Source: Silurus meridionalis
Taxonomy: Eukaryota > Chordata > Actinopteri > Siluriformes > Siluridae
Assembly (NCBI RefSeq): GCF_014805685.1
Contig: NC_060891.1
Coordinates: 3,449,001-3,513,000, forward strand
Length of the DNA stretch: 64,000 bases
Direction: 5' to 3'
The position numbers were made by a program, and so were the translations under genes. This document shows positions 47,820-59,879 of this stretch, piece after piece. The notes beneath the pieces were generated by a model that was not told the origin of the DNA, made no database searches, and saw only the letters and a list, made by a program, of their open reading frames with translations. Position 1 is the stretch's first letter; every line of letters starts with the position of its first letter.

Positions 47820-48240
47820 ACATATACACCGATCAGACCACCTTATTAATATTGTGTTGGTCCTGCTTCTGCTGCCAAAACAGTCCTGACTTATCCGGCA
47901 TTAACTTCTTTAGCAATTTAGCTACAGGAGCTCGTCTCTTGGATGGGACCACACGCCCCATCCTTCGCTCCCCACATTCATCAACAAACCTCGGCCGCTC
48001 ATGACCCTGTCGCCGGTTCACCACTGTTCCTTCCTTAGAGCACTTTTAATATATACTGACCACTGCAGACTGGAAACGCCCTATGAAAGCTGCAGTTTTG
48101 GAGATGCTTTGATCCAGATGTCACAATTTGGACCTTGTTAAATTTGCTCAAATCTCATTTTTCCTGCTTCCAACACATTGAGGACAAAATGTTAATTTAC
48201 TGCCTGATAAATCTCACCCTTTAACAGGTGCCATGATGAA
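47820..48240. mobile_element. Dispersed teleost repeat ('accgatcag' type)
   Basis: Begins 'acaccgatcagaccacctta ttaatattgtgttggtcctg' and contains 'ctgccaaaacagtcctgac', a sequence familiar from abundant fish dispersed repeats. No intact ORF. Class not assigned. Confidence 0.5.
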
Positions 48241-48379
48241 GAGATAATCAGTGGTGTTCACCTTCACCTATTCAATCAGATAATCAGTGTTATATCATAA
48301 TTGTATGTAGTCCTGGTGAACTCAGATGTTATGGTAGGGGGGGTGTATACACATAATTTATTCATATATAGTATAGAAA

Positions 48380-48720
48380 GATTTTAGATCCTGTAGCATG
48401 AAATTTTCCCTTCACTTAAACTAGGAGACCCAAACCTGTTTCAGCATGACAATGTCCCTGTGCACAAAGCCAGCTCCAAGTAGATATGCTTTACAGTGGT
48501 TGGAGTAGAAGATCTGCTGCTATTGAGCTCTGACCTCACCCCTATTAAACACCTTTAGGATGTATGCTAACACTGATTGCACCCCAGGCCTCCTGACCCA
48601 CCTGTATTTACTAACACCCTTGTGGCTGAATGAACACAAATCTCCACAAAATATATCTTTCCAGACGAGTGGAGGAAATTAGGGGACTACATGTGGAATG
48701 GGATAATCAAAATGTGAATC
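48380..48720 (-). mobile_element. MITE-like repeat, copy 8
   Basis: Carries 'agcatgaaattttcccttca', 'accccaggcctcctgaccca' and 'taacacccttgtggctgaat', shared with the interior of copy 6, and the core 'cagacgagtggagg'. Ends are degraded; an (AT)n array (48,748-48,815) follows. Confidence 0.55.
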
Positions 48721-48745
48721 TTACGGTCAGATCCATATGGTGTAC

Positions 48746-48747
<2 letters not shown>

Positions 48748-48815
<68 letters not shown>
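48748..48815. repeat. (AT)n microsatellite
   Basis: About 33 AT units followed by a short GGGAGA run, between STYX and GNPNAT1. Confidence 0.95.
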
Positions 48816-48818
<3 letters not shown>

Positions 48819-49542
48819 GGAGAGAGGGAGGATACAAATAAACAGAAAAGCTTTTTTAATTGGATTTTTTTCACTTTTTACCCATATCCCCCTTTCAGAG
48901 CATTTACATAAGAAAAGAAATAAAATGCTGCATTGTACAGTATAGAAACATCCCAAGTATCTCTATTACATTTAGGATATAAAAAATAAATGTTAGGTAG
49001 TGTACCATTACTTGATAGGAATATATATTATTTGTCATCAGTTTCAATCCACAGTCTCTGGTTTATAGTTTGCTAATAAATAATGTTTATTAACGAAAGT
49101 TGCGATCACGGCTGGACATGTGCCACATATTACTGATTGTAATATGTAATATATCTTGTAAACAGTGAGGAAAGCCTTTAGAGATTAGCGTAATAGGAAA
49201 AGATATCGGCAGTACGGTCTGACAGAAACCGGCTAAAGTGCATTAAACTCAGCTTCTGGTTGTGAATGTAAACTCTACAGAGGGTCTGGAATTTGTAGCC
49301 ATGACTTTCTTCTTCTGCTTCTTCTTCAACAGCATTTATAAAAAAAGAGAAGAAACTGAGCCACTGCGAGCCATGCGTCTTTAGTTGTGCCGATTAAAGC
49401 TACCAGGTAAACTTCCAGCTGATCGACTACATTTGTAGTGTGTTTGTTTTTTTGAGGGGAAAACGTATGCAAAATGATCATGTATAAATAAGCAAAGCAT
49501 ATTTAAGGTCTTCGTTCTTCCTCAGAGAATATTTTGGTACTG

Positions 49543-49548
49543 TTTATT
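49543..49548 (-). terminator. Candidate GNPNAT1 polyadenylation signal
   Basis: AATAAA on the minus strand (tttatt on plus), about 330 nt beyond the GNPNAT1 stop. Unproven. Confidence 0.35.
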
Positions 49549-49876
49549 ATAAGAAAAATATAAATTACCATATAGAAAAGTATGTTTTTTACGAAAATAT
49601 TTCAAGTACCTTAATTTTTCCAGCATAAATGACTTAACAAAATGACCAAGCGAAAAAAAAAACAGACCTTCTGAGAGCATTAGTGACTGGGACTTTATAT
49701 TCTATACCTATGATCCTTCATCATGCTGTAGATTTGGTTGATTTTGTTTGACCCTGACTGGGGCCAAGTCTCGGTCCGTTCTTATGGAAAATCAGCAAGG
49801 TTAATCCCGCGTACAGTCAGTGCGAGCTCGGATATCAGGAACCACCCGCTCCTTATGCGCAGCGTCCCCTAGGGGC

Positions 49877-50204
49877 TCACTCGAAGAAGCGACACTGCAT
49901 GTAGGTTTCGTCGGAGGGCGTGTATCCCAGCTTCTTGTAGAATTCAACGTTCTTCTGCGCGCACTCCAGCGTGATCTTGTAACACTGCAGTTTTTTGCTG
50001 AGCAGAGTCAACACCGCGACGAGCCTGCGCACAAAAAAACATGCAAATAGGTGCACCTGTTTAGAGAAGAAGGCGTGGTCTCTGGCAGGTAATTTCAGGT
50101 CAACTTAAAAGGTGTGCTTTAGTAAAGGGGGTGTGGCCTATGGGAAGGTCAAACTCCATGAGGGAGGTGTGTCATTGTGATTGTCAGTCTCAATGAAGAA
50201 AAAA

Positions 50205-50267
<63 letters not shown>

Positions 50268-51084
50268 CCTCAAGTCTTATTGTGTTACAAAATTCTAATA
50301 TTCACAGCGATTCTGTTAATTGACGAGTTCATAGAAAGCAAAAAGGGACAAGAGATTAGAAGCAAACTCACAGTTTTCCCAGCTGTTTTCCTCTGCAGAC
50401 GTCACTGACCACCACCTCCTCGACACGCCCTCGCTATTGAGAAAACAGCAGGTCATAAAAATGCACTTCCTCATTCTTCAGTTAGACATTTATAATGCAC
50501 TAGAACTGCACAATGTTGTATTTATATATATATACACAATATTTATTACACGTGTGTATGGGAGAACGTGTGCTGTACCTTTGCACACCCATGAATGAAT
50601 TTGTGCTCTATGATCAGCATCGCCGTGGCAACGATCTGCCCAACGTTCGTGTCCTCGACCACGATGACGTAATAGTCGCCGGTTTTCTTCATGTGTTCAA
50701 AATTCGCTGCACGGTATAAAGATGCTGATTGTTACCCGCTGCAACTCTTTTATTTTTTAAGTAAATGTGTAGTGAAAAGCAAGCATCAGTACCTCTGAAC
50801 TGCTCTTTCGTGACGTCTCCTGCCACCGTGAGCTGCGACAGGACCTTATAGAGTCCTGCAACCGACGCAAAACAAAGCATGAGACAGTTTACGGGCAGAG
50901 GACCGCGTGAAAGATTGAAGGAGCTCGTACCTCTGTCTAAGTCGGCGAGGTGGAGAGGACGGAGGACGAGGCTGTCTCCGGGATTTAAGGGTGAGATGGA
51001 GGGTGAGAAGGACACAACGCTGCTACTCCAGTCCAGCTCCTGGAGCAACGAAGGGTCAAACAGTGGCGTCTCGTCCAGCAGCAT
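49877..51084 (-). CDS. gnpnat1: GNPNAT1, glucosamine-6-phosphate N-acetyltransferase (complete)
   Basis: Five coding exons on the minus strand, listed 5' to 3': 51084-50931, 50855-50793, 50706-50579, 50433-50372, 50024-49877. They total 555 nt, 184 residues, equal to human. The enzyme makes GlcNAc-6-phosphate from glucosamine-6-phosphate and acetyl-CoA in UDP-GlcNAc synthesis, in the cytosol and on Golgi/endosomal membranes. The N-terminus [19 protein letters not shown] is family-typical. The GNAT core has [32 protein letters not shown], the acetyl-CoA pyrophosphate loop [10 protein letters not shown], and the C-terminal [20 protein letters not shown]. It ends RFFE. All phases agree. A noncoding or partly coding first exon lies at about 52,472-52,580. 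The gene converges on STYX as in other vertebrates. Confidence 0.97.
50060..50190. repeat. Short minisatellite-like stretch in a GNPNAT1 intron
   Basis: Units 'gaaggcgtggtctctggca', 'aagggggtgtggcctatgg' and 'gagggaggtgtgtcattgtg' resemble the 36-bp units of the STYX intron. Diverged; about three units. Confidence 0.5.
50199..50264. repeat. Poly(A)-(AT)n tract
   Basis: About 22 A residues then about 22 AT units, in a GNPNAT1 intron. Confidence 0.95.
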
Positions 51085-51601
51085 CCCGCAGGCTCTGAGA
51101 AAGGAATACGAGAAGAATATGAGGAGGGGGCGGGGCTCAAACCACGTCAGCAGCTCGAGCGTCCTGTCCAGCTGTGTTCTTAAAAAATTTGGATGTTCTC
51201 TTAAGGAAACAGTGACTTCAGTTATTCCTTGATACACCCATAAACACGGCATGAGTCAGTGTGAGGCAGTGTGTTCTGAAGCACAGAGGCAGGGCTGTTC
51301 AGTGTACTATGATCCTCAAACATTTTCTAATCAAACAAACCTCTGCTGCTGTACGAATGTCTGACAAACAGAAATCATGATCGTTCTCTCTCTAACACAC
51401 CCTATAAAGGTAGTTTAGCTTTCTTTTTTTTCTTTTTTTCTTTTAAATGTTTCACAAATCTTTTACACATCCCAGTTCCAGGAAGCTGCCTGCTGGGTGT
51501 GTAAAGTAATGTAGACAGACATGAAGGGTTAGATTTCAGTAGCACCGGTTTATTTCAAGCTAACTACAGTAGGTGTGTGTTCATGGTGGTCAATGGTGTG
51601 G

Positions 51602-51658
<57 letters not shown>

Positions 51659-51803
51659 CCTGGGTCATGTCCTGGGTTTCCAGGATATGCTACTCTCCTA
51701 ATACTCAAATCAGTCTGTCTACCTGTTTATCTCTCTCAATCATTTAGAAAACAAGGTTCTGTAATGGGTTTACAATTTTTAATATCTTTTAACCATCCTA
51801 ATA

Positions 51804-51874
<71 letters not shown>

Positions 51875-52100
51875 ACAAGCTTCTGTCAATGTTTTTTTTT
51901 CTGTTGATGACTATTTTGTTATGAACTTTTGTCAGGATTCAATAGAATTTCATCGACAAGCTACAACTTTCTATCTTTGTCTTTCCATCCATCCATCCAT
52001 CCATCCACAGAAAGAAGTGGGTCTTTCTAGGGTCTCCCTTTTTTCAATAAACTTTCTAAGAACATTTCTTTTGAAGCTAGAACTCTAATCCATCCTAGTA

Positions 52101-52157
<57 letters not shown>

Positions 52158-52471
52158 CTTCACTACTGTTCATAAACAAAAGATATTAATCTAGGGATTT
52201 CTTCCTAGACTTTCTTTGAAAATCGTGAACTGTAAACCATCTTGTCTGTCTGTCTGTTAGTCTAAGAGAAGCCTATATATACTATATTACCATATAATTG
52301 AAAACGAAAGCAAATTGTAATTACTTAAAAACATGGTGTGTTTTATTTATTGTTTATTTAACACATACTGCTACAGCAAGTCATGTACTACACGAATAAA
52401 GGAGCGAACACGTTCTCCAGCACCTATATGTTCTCCGTTCGGTTCCCAAACATGATCATGCGGTTACTCAC
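51085..52471 (-). other. GNPNAT1 first intron with microsatellites
   Basis: Contains (GT)n at 51,605-51,657, (TCTG)n-(TCTA)n at 51,805-51,874, (CCAT)n at 51,986-52,009 and (TCTA)n at 52,103-52,156. No conserved exon other than the splice sites that bound it. Confidence 0.6.
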
Positions 52472-52580
52472 TCAAACATGCGGCGATCAGAAGCGACGTT
52501 TGGTTTCAATCAGCCCAATGTTGTCGGATAAAGTGTGTTGTATCGTGTTCTGATACAGTGACAGTAGGGAATGAGGGAGT
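52472..52580 (-). other. gnpnat1: Probable GNPNAT1 first exon
   Basis: On the minus strand a strong donor (GTGAGT at 52,471-52,466) follows a GC-rich stretch with an ATG at 52,479. Splicing to the acceptor before 51,096 gives ATG TTT GAA GCC TGC GGG ATG CTG, so this ATG is in frame and would add six residues (MFEACG). The upstream boundary is inferred from the promoter motifs. Confidence 0.5.
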
Positions 52581-52584
52581 GAAG

Positions 52585-52690
52585 CTCCGGCGCGCCTCAC
52601 TTCCGCCTACGTCACACTGCGCGAGGGGCAATGACGTGGCACACAAGGATCAAGAAAGGGGCGGGGCGTGACGTCAACAAGACGGAAAAC
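52585..52690 (-). promoter_or_regulatory. CpG-rich GNPNAT1 promoter with CRE, SP1 and ETS motifs
   Basis: Holds a full CRE (TGACGTCA, 52,669-52,676), a GC box (gggcgggg, 52,659-52,666), a CRE-like TGACGTGG at 52,632 and an ETS-type CACTTCCG at about 52,598. This fits a housekeeping promoter just upstream of the proposed first exon. Confidence 0.55.
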
Positions 52691-52935
52691 AGGATATTTA
52701 TTTTTTCTGTTTACATCCTCTTCAGTCACACTGAATGTCTTTTCGTATTTGGAAAATATCAGTTAATTTTTATATATAATATTCTTGCATGATCCTGTTA
52801 AATGGTTGCTAGTTAGACTGTAGTGGCATTTATTCCCCAGTACTTCTCATTTTCATCTCTACACATGGCTTTAATTTACCCCATGTAGTGGCTAACTTAA
52901 GAGTTGTGAAACTAGGGGGAAGAGGCATCTATTAG

Positions 52936-54250
52936 TATCAGTCAAAAGCCTCGACACACCTTCTCCTTCATTGTAGATTTATACTGAAGACATCCAAAAA
53001 CCTGTTAAACAACCCAGAATATGTTTTGTATGTTTGTCCAAAGTAGCTCCATTAAGCTTTGTTGACGAACACTCATGACATTTTCTCATCAGAATTACCA
53101 TTCACCCGGAATCGTTTTTCAATTCACAGGTGTGCCTTTTCAAGGGTTTGTGACATTTCTTGCCTTCTTAATGTGCTTTAGGCCATCCGTTGTCCTATGC
53201 AGAGGGAAGGATGAGTATAGAAGCCCTGTTGGTGCTACAACAACTACTGTATAAATCCTTATTATGGTAAGAAATGCTCAGTTAAGTAAAGAAAAAAAAG
53301 CGCTTCCTGAAATGATGGTCAGTCAGTCTGAAAAATCTCAAGCACTTTAAATGTATTCTCATGTGCAGTCTCCAAAACCATTAAATGCTAAGATGAAACA
53401 GGCTCCCATAAGGACCGTGTCAGGAAAGGAAGAACACGAGCTACCTCTGCTGCAGGGGATAAATTAATTAGAATTACCGGCCTCAGAAACCGCAGATTTA
53501 AATAATGTTTCTCGTTGTTTAAGTGACAGACATATTTCGAAATCCACTGTTCAGAGGAGTCAGGCTTTGGGGGTCAAATTGCATTAAAAAAAAAAAAAAA
53601 CATATTACCTAAGAAGAACAACAAGCATTCCTGGGCCAAGAAACACAAGGAATAGACATTTAGATCAGTGCAAAACTGTCCTTAGTCAAATCAGTCCAAA
53701 TTTGAAATTTTTGGTTCTAATCTGTTGGTGACTTTAAGGAATTTGAGTAAAAATTAAGAGGAACATTTAACCAGCATGGCTACCACTGCATTTTGCCATC
53801 CCATATAGTTTTTGCTTAGTGAGACCATCATTTGTTTTCCAACAGGACGATGACCTCAAACTCACCTCTATGTTATGTTACAGCTATTTGTCTAAGAAGA
53901 GCTTGATGGATTGCAGATCGTTTGAAATTATTTGGACTGAAGAGTAAAGCAGCCAACAACCACCTCAACACATCTGGAAACTTCTCAAGACTACCTCATG
54001 AGGTTATCAATCATGGAATGGCCTGCCCAGACAATGCACCTAAATCCTATTGAACTGCTCTGGGATGAACTGAATTGCAAGGTCAGCAAGAAATCTTAAA
54101 CTAGTGAAGAACACTTTGGCAAGTTTTCCAGGTGGCATGGCAAAATATTTTAGCTGAATGTTTGGAGAAACAAACTGTCTGGATGCCAAATGTGTAAAGC
54201 TGTTATTTGTGCTAAGGGGGGATTGATTTTTTTTTTTTACGAAATAAAAT
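52936..54250 (+). mobile_element. Tc1-like transposon, decayed copy 2
   Basis: The left end 'gtcaaaagcctcgacacacc' resembles Tc1-like inverted ends of fish. Downstream, pieces of a transposase can be read with many stops: GRTRATSAAGDK-like helix-turn-helix part, 'ccaacaggacgatgacctca' (QQDDDL), and at about 54,013 WPAQTMHLNPIELLWDEL, the DDE-domain end. About 1.3 kb, near full length but dead. Confidence 0.75.
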
Positions 54251-54299
54251 TTAGAATTTGTTAAAGTAAACGTTCCAGTATATAAACAGTGGGAACATG

Positions 54300-54362
54300 C
54301 ATGTGTTGTCCTGGTGTGTGTCACACATCCTTGGCCAATAAACCCGATTCTGATTCTGATGT
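54300..54362 (+). mobile_element. Retroelement 3' tail with (TTCTGA)n
   Basis: 'ttggccaataaacccgattc tgattctgat' is the usual form of a fish LINE 3' tail with TGATTC repeats. Only the tail is present. Confidence 0.45.
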
Positions 54363-54508
54363 GTGCAAGTAAAGGGAATTTTTCCTGCTAGTGCATCCAA
54401 GGACATCCCATGCAATTGTGCCTCCAATTTTGTGGTAACAGTTTGGGGAAGAACCATGTATGGCTGGACAAATCAGGTGTCCCAATATCTTTGTCCATAT
54501 AGTGTATG
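54362..54508 (-). mobile_element. MITE-like repeat, partial copy 9
   Basis: Minus-strand reading starts 'acactatatggacaaagata' and continues 'ttgggacacctgatttgtcc', a good match to copy 4. About 150 bp. Confidence 0.6.
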
Positions 54509-54509
54509 T

Positions 54510-56090
54510 TAATGAATGCAATTATAGAGAAAGTGTTTCTAAATTAGGCCTCTTTTCTCACATACACACACACACACACTTACATACACACCCCCATACA
54601 CTTACCGTATATCTCTTTGAAGCTATTGATTTTTGTCATGCACCTAAAAAAAAAGACAATTAAAACATGTTCCGGATGCTCAGGCCGAGCACAAAGGAGG
54701 TGTAGAAATGGAAAAAGATGTAACACCAAGCCCAGGTTAGTGTTAACGATGATTGACAGCTTCAGAAGACACGCGGTGTGCGTCAGTACTAATGGCAGTC
54801 TGTAATGTGTTCTATAATAAACTTTATAAGACTGGATTTAGAATTATCGACCCACATTTCATTTATCGGTCAAGATTGGATACGTTGGATACAAAAATCA
54901 GGCGTGTGAACATCTTCAGGAGGGTTGAGACGCACATTATTTTGCACCCTATGCAAGTAGAATAAACACAGAACTTTGTGCCCCAGTTAACTTCTGATTT
55001 GTTCAAGCGGTAGCTTCTGCTGTATATGTGATTACAGCTAGTAAGTCCGCCTGGTAATGTATATGTTCAGATGGCAATTCTGATATAGTTAATGATTTTA
55101 AAATGACCTATGGAAAGAAAGTAGAGTTGATATTGTGTGTAACTGAGGTTGGCTTTCTTTACATTTACATTCCTGGCATTTGGTAGATGCCCTTATTTTG
55201 AGCTACTTACAATTATCTCATTTATACAACTGAGCAGCTGAAGGCTGGGATTTGATCTCACAAGCTACCAATAAGACCATGCGTCCAAATATACATACAA
55301 TTTTGACCCTCTATATTAGCAGTGTTATTTAATTGTGTCTGAACAGAGGACACAAACGCAACCACGTGTTAAAATATTTCCAGGCTACAATGCGGGTACA
55401 CGACATATGAAATAAGCCGGTGTAAACTGGGAACCACAGTAGGTTGGGATTTGGATTACAGATGAGGTCGAAAAGGAAAGTGTCCGAAGAACACGCGGGA
55501 GAATATTTCCTGTTCAGATTTCAGCTTTAAACGAGGAAATGGAGGGTCTCTTCCGGAGATGCTAAATTCAGGACGTTAAGAACGAGCAATTGGACACATG
55601 TTAAATAACTGTTATTCCATAATTCATCTTCAGTTACCGGGCGTTGCTGCCCAACAGACAGCAGGTATTGAATAAACCGGGAAATGGCTCGGCTCATAGC
55701 AGGAGGGGGTGGAGGGGGGCTGACATGCCTGGCAGAAAGCTGATATAGTAGTTTACATGACTCCGGTACGGATCGTTGCATCGAGTGGAAGATATAACTT
55801 GAGGAGATGCAGCGGGTCTGTTCCTAATGGCCAGACTCTGAAACCGAATCTGTACGTATAGTCATACCACATCCGTCTTTTTTTTCTGTTGCTTTTATTG
55901 GAACGATGATCCAAATGAAGTCTTTTAAAAAAAGGAATACGATGTTCAGATTTAAAATGCAATATTGTCATGTTTTGCTTCAGAATATTTTCAGTATGTT
56001 TTAATATGCCTGCTAAAAATGTTTCTAAGTAAACCAAGAAAAAATTATACCCAACCCAGGAAATGGTTCTGAAGCAACTTTATTGAAACA
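54510..56090. other. Spacer between Tc1-like copies
   Basis: No gene recognised. At 55,155-55,290 there is a relic of a common fish SINE/LINE-like repeat ('acatttacattcctggcatt tggtagatgcc...'). Short CA runs occur near 54,563. Confidence 0.4.
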
Positions 56091-56099
56091 ATCGAAAAC

Positions 56100-56600
56100 T
56101 AATTTAACAAAAAATGCATACAGTGCCTGAGATATGTTTTTTAAGAGACACATGCATGGTTTTTTTTGTTTCTTTGAAACAAACCTGGTAATTTAACCTT
56201 TTGAAGATTGACCAAATAAATATAGAAAAGTACAGAAACCCTATTTTCATTGAAAAATCCTCCTTTCGCTTGAATAACGGCTTTACACGCTCTTGGCATC
56301 CAGACATTTCTCCAAACACTTAGCTAAAATACTTTGCTGTGCCTCTTGGAAAAGAAAGATGTATTTCACTGGTTGGAGATTTCTTTTTGATCCAGTTCAT
56401 TCCAGATAAGATTTAGGTCCAGTGACTGGGCAGGTGAATGTATTCTTCAGCTCATTGTCTTGTTGCATGGTGTAGTTTTCTTCCATTGAGCCACAGTCCA
56501 GATGGAATTGAATGGTGTTGAAATATGGAATGGCAGCCATGTTGTTTCTGTATTCCTTTTACCATTGTGAAGTGGAATGTGGCATAACTACCTGTAATTA
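56100..56600 (-). mobile_element. Tc1-like transposon fragment 3 (reverse)
   Basis: In reverse orientation it carries the same C-terminal transposase and 3' sequence as fragments 1 and 2 ('tggcatccagacatttctcc aaacact' is the complement of 'tttggagaaac...ctggatgcca'). Heavily decayed. Confidence 0.65.
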
Positions 56601-56689
56601 GTGGCATAACTACCTACTAAGTGATACATAATGTTAGAGAACATCTGAGAAACAAGTTCCTGTGCAATGACAGTAAAGTTGTATCAACA

Positions 56690-56876
56690 CTATATGAACA
56701 AAAGTTTGTGGATACCTGAGAAGAACACCTTTAGCAAGTTTACCAAGAGGCATGGCAAATTGTTTTAGCTGTAAGTTTGGAGAAACTAACTGTATGGATG
56801 CTAAGAGGCCATTATAAAAATTAATTAAAAAAGTTTGTACATTATATGTTTGGCCAAAGTAGATCTTTATACCAGT
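56690..56876 (+). mobile_element. Hybrid remnant: MITE-like end joined to Tc1 3' sequence
   Basis: 'tatgaacaaaagtttgtgga tacctga' (MITE-like end) is followed directly by 'gaagaacacctttagcaagt ttaccaagaggcatggcaaa', the Tc1-like 3' part seen at about 54.1 kb. Confidence 0.5.
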
Positions 56877-56983
56877 AAAAACATTAAGTACCTCTTAACA
56901 TTTCTTTAGAAACACCTCGTCTTTCATGGCACATGCAAGACGAGGTGTTTCTAAAGAAATGTTAAGAGGTACTTAATGTTTTT
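56877..56983. repeat. Perfect inverted repeat, 47-bp arms, 13-nt loop
   Basis: Arms 56,877-56,923 and 56,937-56,983 are exact reverse complements. The core begins 'acattaagtacctcttaaca' and ends 'acacctcgtctt'. The loop is tcatggcacatgc. It directly follows the Tc1/MITE remnant. Confidence 0.95.
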
Positions 56984-58376
56984 TTTTTGCACATGCTTTA
57001 AGGAATTCAATAATCAGTGTGTCAGAGATTTTATAAAACACTTCACTCAAAAAAACTGACAAGATTTTATGATTGGGTTAATTGTATGGAAAAGCCGGAG
57101 CAAATTTAATAGTAAATATACGCTATATTCGCTAGCTAAGTTTAATTTTTTGTGTTGCTAATGCTCTATGTTTATATATACATTAACTGAACCATACTCT
57201 GATTCATGGTCAACTCTCAGACTTCCCAGTTACTAATTATGCGTTTTAAAGCAGCGACCACAATGTGTTTACACCGCATCATACCACCACCTTAATCACC
57301 AACAGCAGTTTTGGAAGCTCTGCATCCACAGATATGAATCAATGAGGACACGTGGTGGGATCGACGGAGCCAGAGCCCTCCTGCTGATTCAATTATCTTC
57401 AGTCCAGTCCTAAAAAACCACCATTCTTATGTAGAGCTGAATGAACGAAGGTTATGTGATATTTATCTTCCAGACGGTGTATATACAGTCTACACTACAA
57501 ACTATACTTCGGGTTCCTAAAATGCTTTCGGGACGTGTTAATGCTCCTGCACATGAGGAAGCACTCCTTAAAAAAAGGGGTGCAGTCTTACGTGGTCGTT
57601 CCCGTTTGATTAGACAGAGGAATAAAATATTCATGATGCCAGCTCTGTTCTGTAGATCAATGGTAGCATAATAGCTGGCATATGTGAAACCTCCCTGGCC
57701 CAATTTCCTCCACCTCCAAGATAAAAAGTGCCATGTTAATGGGTGTACTGGGTTACAGCGATTTCCTGGGCGTAGCTGGTTCACATGCGGATCGGAGACA
57801 AGGATGCGCTTTACAACGACAGCAGAAGATTTGTTCTCCCTGTAGTCTGATACGCCATGCTCAAGAAATGGTCTCGATTTTTTTTGTTTTTGTTTTTAAT
57901 ATAGATAATTTTCTAGACACCCATTTTATTCTAAAATGTTTTAATTATAAACACCTTAGAAGTAAATATCACAGGGCAAAGTGTTAATTAAGTAGGAATC
58001 TGTTATAATGTATATAAAAATGATTGGTTGTGTAAAATAAATTACATGGTCAGTGGATATGATAAATAGATATAAAAAGAAAAAAAATACATTGTTTTTA
58101 AAACAATGTAAAAAGAATTTTCCATCCATTCATTCAGCACTATTAAACTGATACTGTATCCATCCATTGTTGTTATACTCTGCCCTTCCCGGAAATCAAA
58201 TAAAACATGAGTATAGAAATGAATAAGTAATAAAGTATGGATCAGTGAATCCAGCATCCTATTATGTGAGACTTTTGAAATTGGATAAATATCATCATCA
58301 GCTGAGAGAGAAATATTTTTCAGCGCATGTGATTTTTATAAACATCTATTTATTCTTATTCTTCTATCTATCCTGT
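56984..58376. other. Spacer without recognised gene
   Basis: AT-rich, no splice-bounded conserved coding sequence. ORFs of 60-110 codons here show no family resemblance. Confidence 0.4.
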
Positions 58377-58750
58377 CTATCCATCCATCCATCCATCCAT
58401 CCAGTCAATGAGCCCTCCTTGCATCTATCCAGCCATCTGTCCTTGCTTTTTAAAACATCTATTTCAAATATCTGTCTGTCTGTCTGTCCGTCCATCTGTC
58501 CGTCCACTCATCTTTCCAAATATCTAATCAAGCATCCACCCATCATTCCATTTTTCTTTCCAAGCCTCATATATGGCTGGATCCACCTATCCATCCATCC
58601 AGTCAGCCATCCATCCATCCCTCCACCAATTTATTTAACCTGTCTTTTTAAGCATCCATGCAATATTCCATCCATCCAACCAAAGATTTGTCCATCCATC
58701 CATCCAGCCATCCATCCATCCATCCATCCATCCATCCATCCATCCATCCA
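58377..58750. repeat. Degenerate (CCAT)n tract
   Basis: Repeated CCAT/CCGT/CTGT units with interruptions, purest at 58,693-58,748. It yields a long but artefactual reading frame rich in HPSI. Confidence 0.9.
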
Positions 58751-59621
58751 ATTGTTCATCATTTTTTCTATCTATTCATACATTTATCAAAACATATAAA
58801 ATAATCCATCCAAAAGTGTATATTTATTCTTCTGCCTGAATGTAAAATAGTAACTAAGCCAACTGACTCAGTAACTAACAAATAAATATCTCTTGTAGCT
58901 ACATGTTTACTGTACACACTGATAATGTGTATTGATGATAAGCTGAACTCTTTTAAAGCGAACACATGGTGTTTTGTTTGTATTTGTTAGCCACATCTGA
59001 GCAAAACAAAAAAAGATAGTTGACCCCTGGACTGACATAACCTCCTGAAATGCCCAAGTGTGTGTGTTAGTACAAAACAATTACATGAATATTTTATTGC
59101 ATTAAGGAGGCTTGTCAAACATGAGGCATGATGCCACGGGGTGAAAAAAAAGCTTTAAAATGACATCACCTAATTATTAAGTCCTGAAGAGTTCTAGATT
59201 TGATCATGGAAGCCTCTTAGCTCGTCCTTCAGCCTTTGATATCTGACACTGTGAAGGTTTTCTAGGCTCAGTACTGGAAATGTATCTGAGACCTGGACGA
59301 CGGTCATGACGGCTAATTGGGACGAGCAGGACTGGCCGGATATGCACGGGTTTGAGGAAGACTCGTATCGACCAGAAAATCAATAAATCAAGCGCTCAAT
59401 GCTGGTTAAGAGCTCTTTCCGTTTCCGTCCTAACAAGATTGTTGGGGCAAATTAACGGCTGCTGCTGTCGACTAATTATCAGACGGAGTGGTGCCCAGCC
59501 AAGGCTGACCTGGAGGTCAGAAATATCACAAATGTGGCTTTACTTGTGGTATATAATGATCTCTTCTGCTCTGTAGACAACATGAAGCATGATAAATAGA
59601 CCTTTTTGCAGGGGGCTGTCA

Positions 59622-59720
59622 ATTTACATTCATGGTATTTGTTAGACACCTTTATTAAGAGTGTTTTACATTTATCTAATTTAAACAGCTATGCAGTTGA
59701 GGGTTAGAAGCCTTACTCAG
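59622..59720 (+). mobile_element. Relic of a dispersed fish repeat
   Basis: 'tttacattcatggtatttgt tagacacctttattaagag' matches the relic at 55,155 in the same orientation ('acatttacattcctggcatt tggtagatgcccttat'). Confidence 0.45.
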
Positions 59721-59879
59721 TGGCATCTTATACGCTATATACGCATTGTATATGTGTATATGTTTAAGGTGTTAATGTGACTGTAAATATTATTTAATTC
59801 AAAGCTACAGACTGTTAAATCTGAATATTTGTTTTTGTTTAAGATTCTAATTGAACACTGTAGGAATTCATCTTTCTAT

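Noticed and set aside
57441..57784. Opposed ORFs of 76 and 110 codons
   Set aside because: No recognisable domain or splice signals; within repeat-rich spacer.
58245..58799. 184-codon ORF rich in His, Pro, Ser and Ile
   Set aside because: It is the translation of degenerate CCAT repeats.
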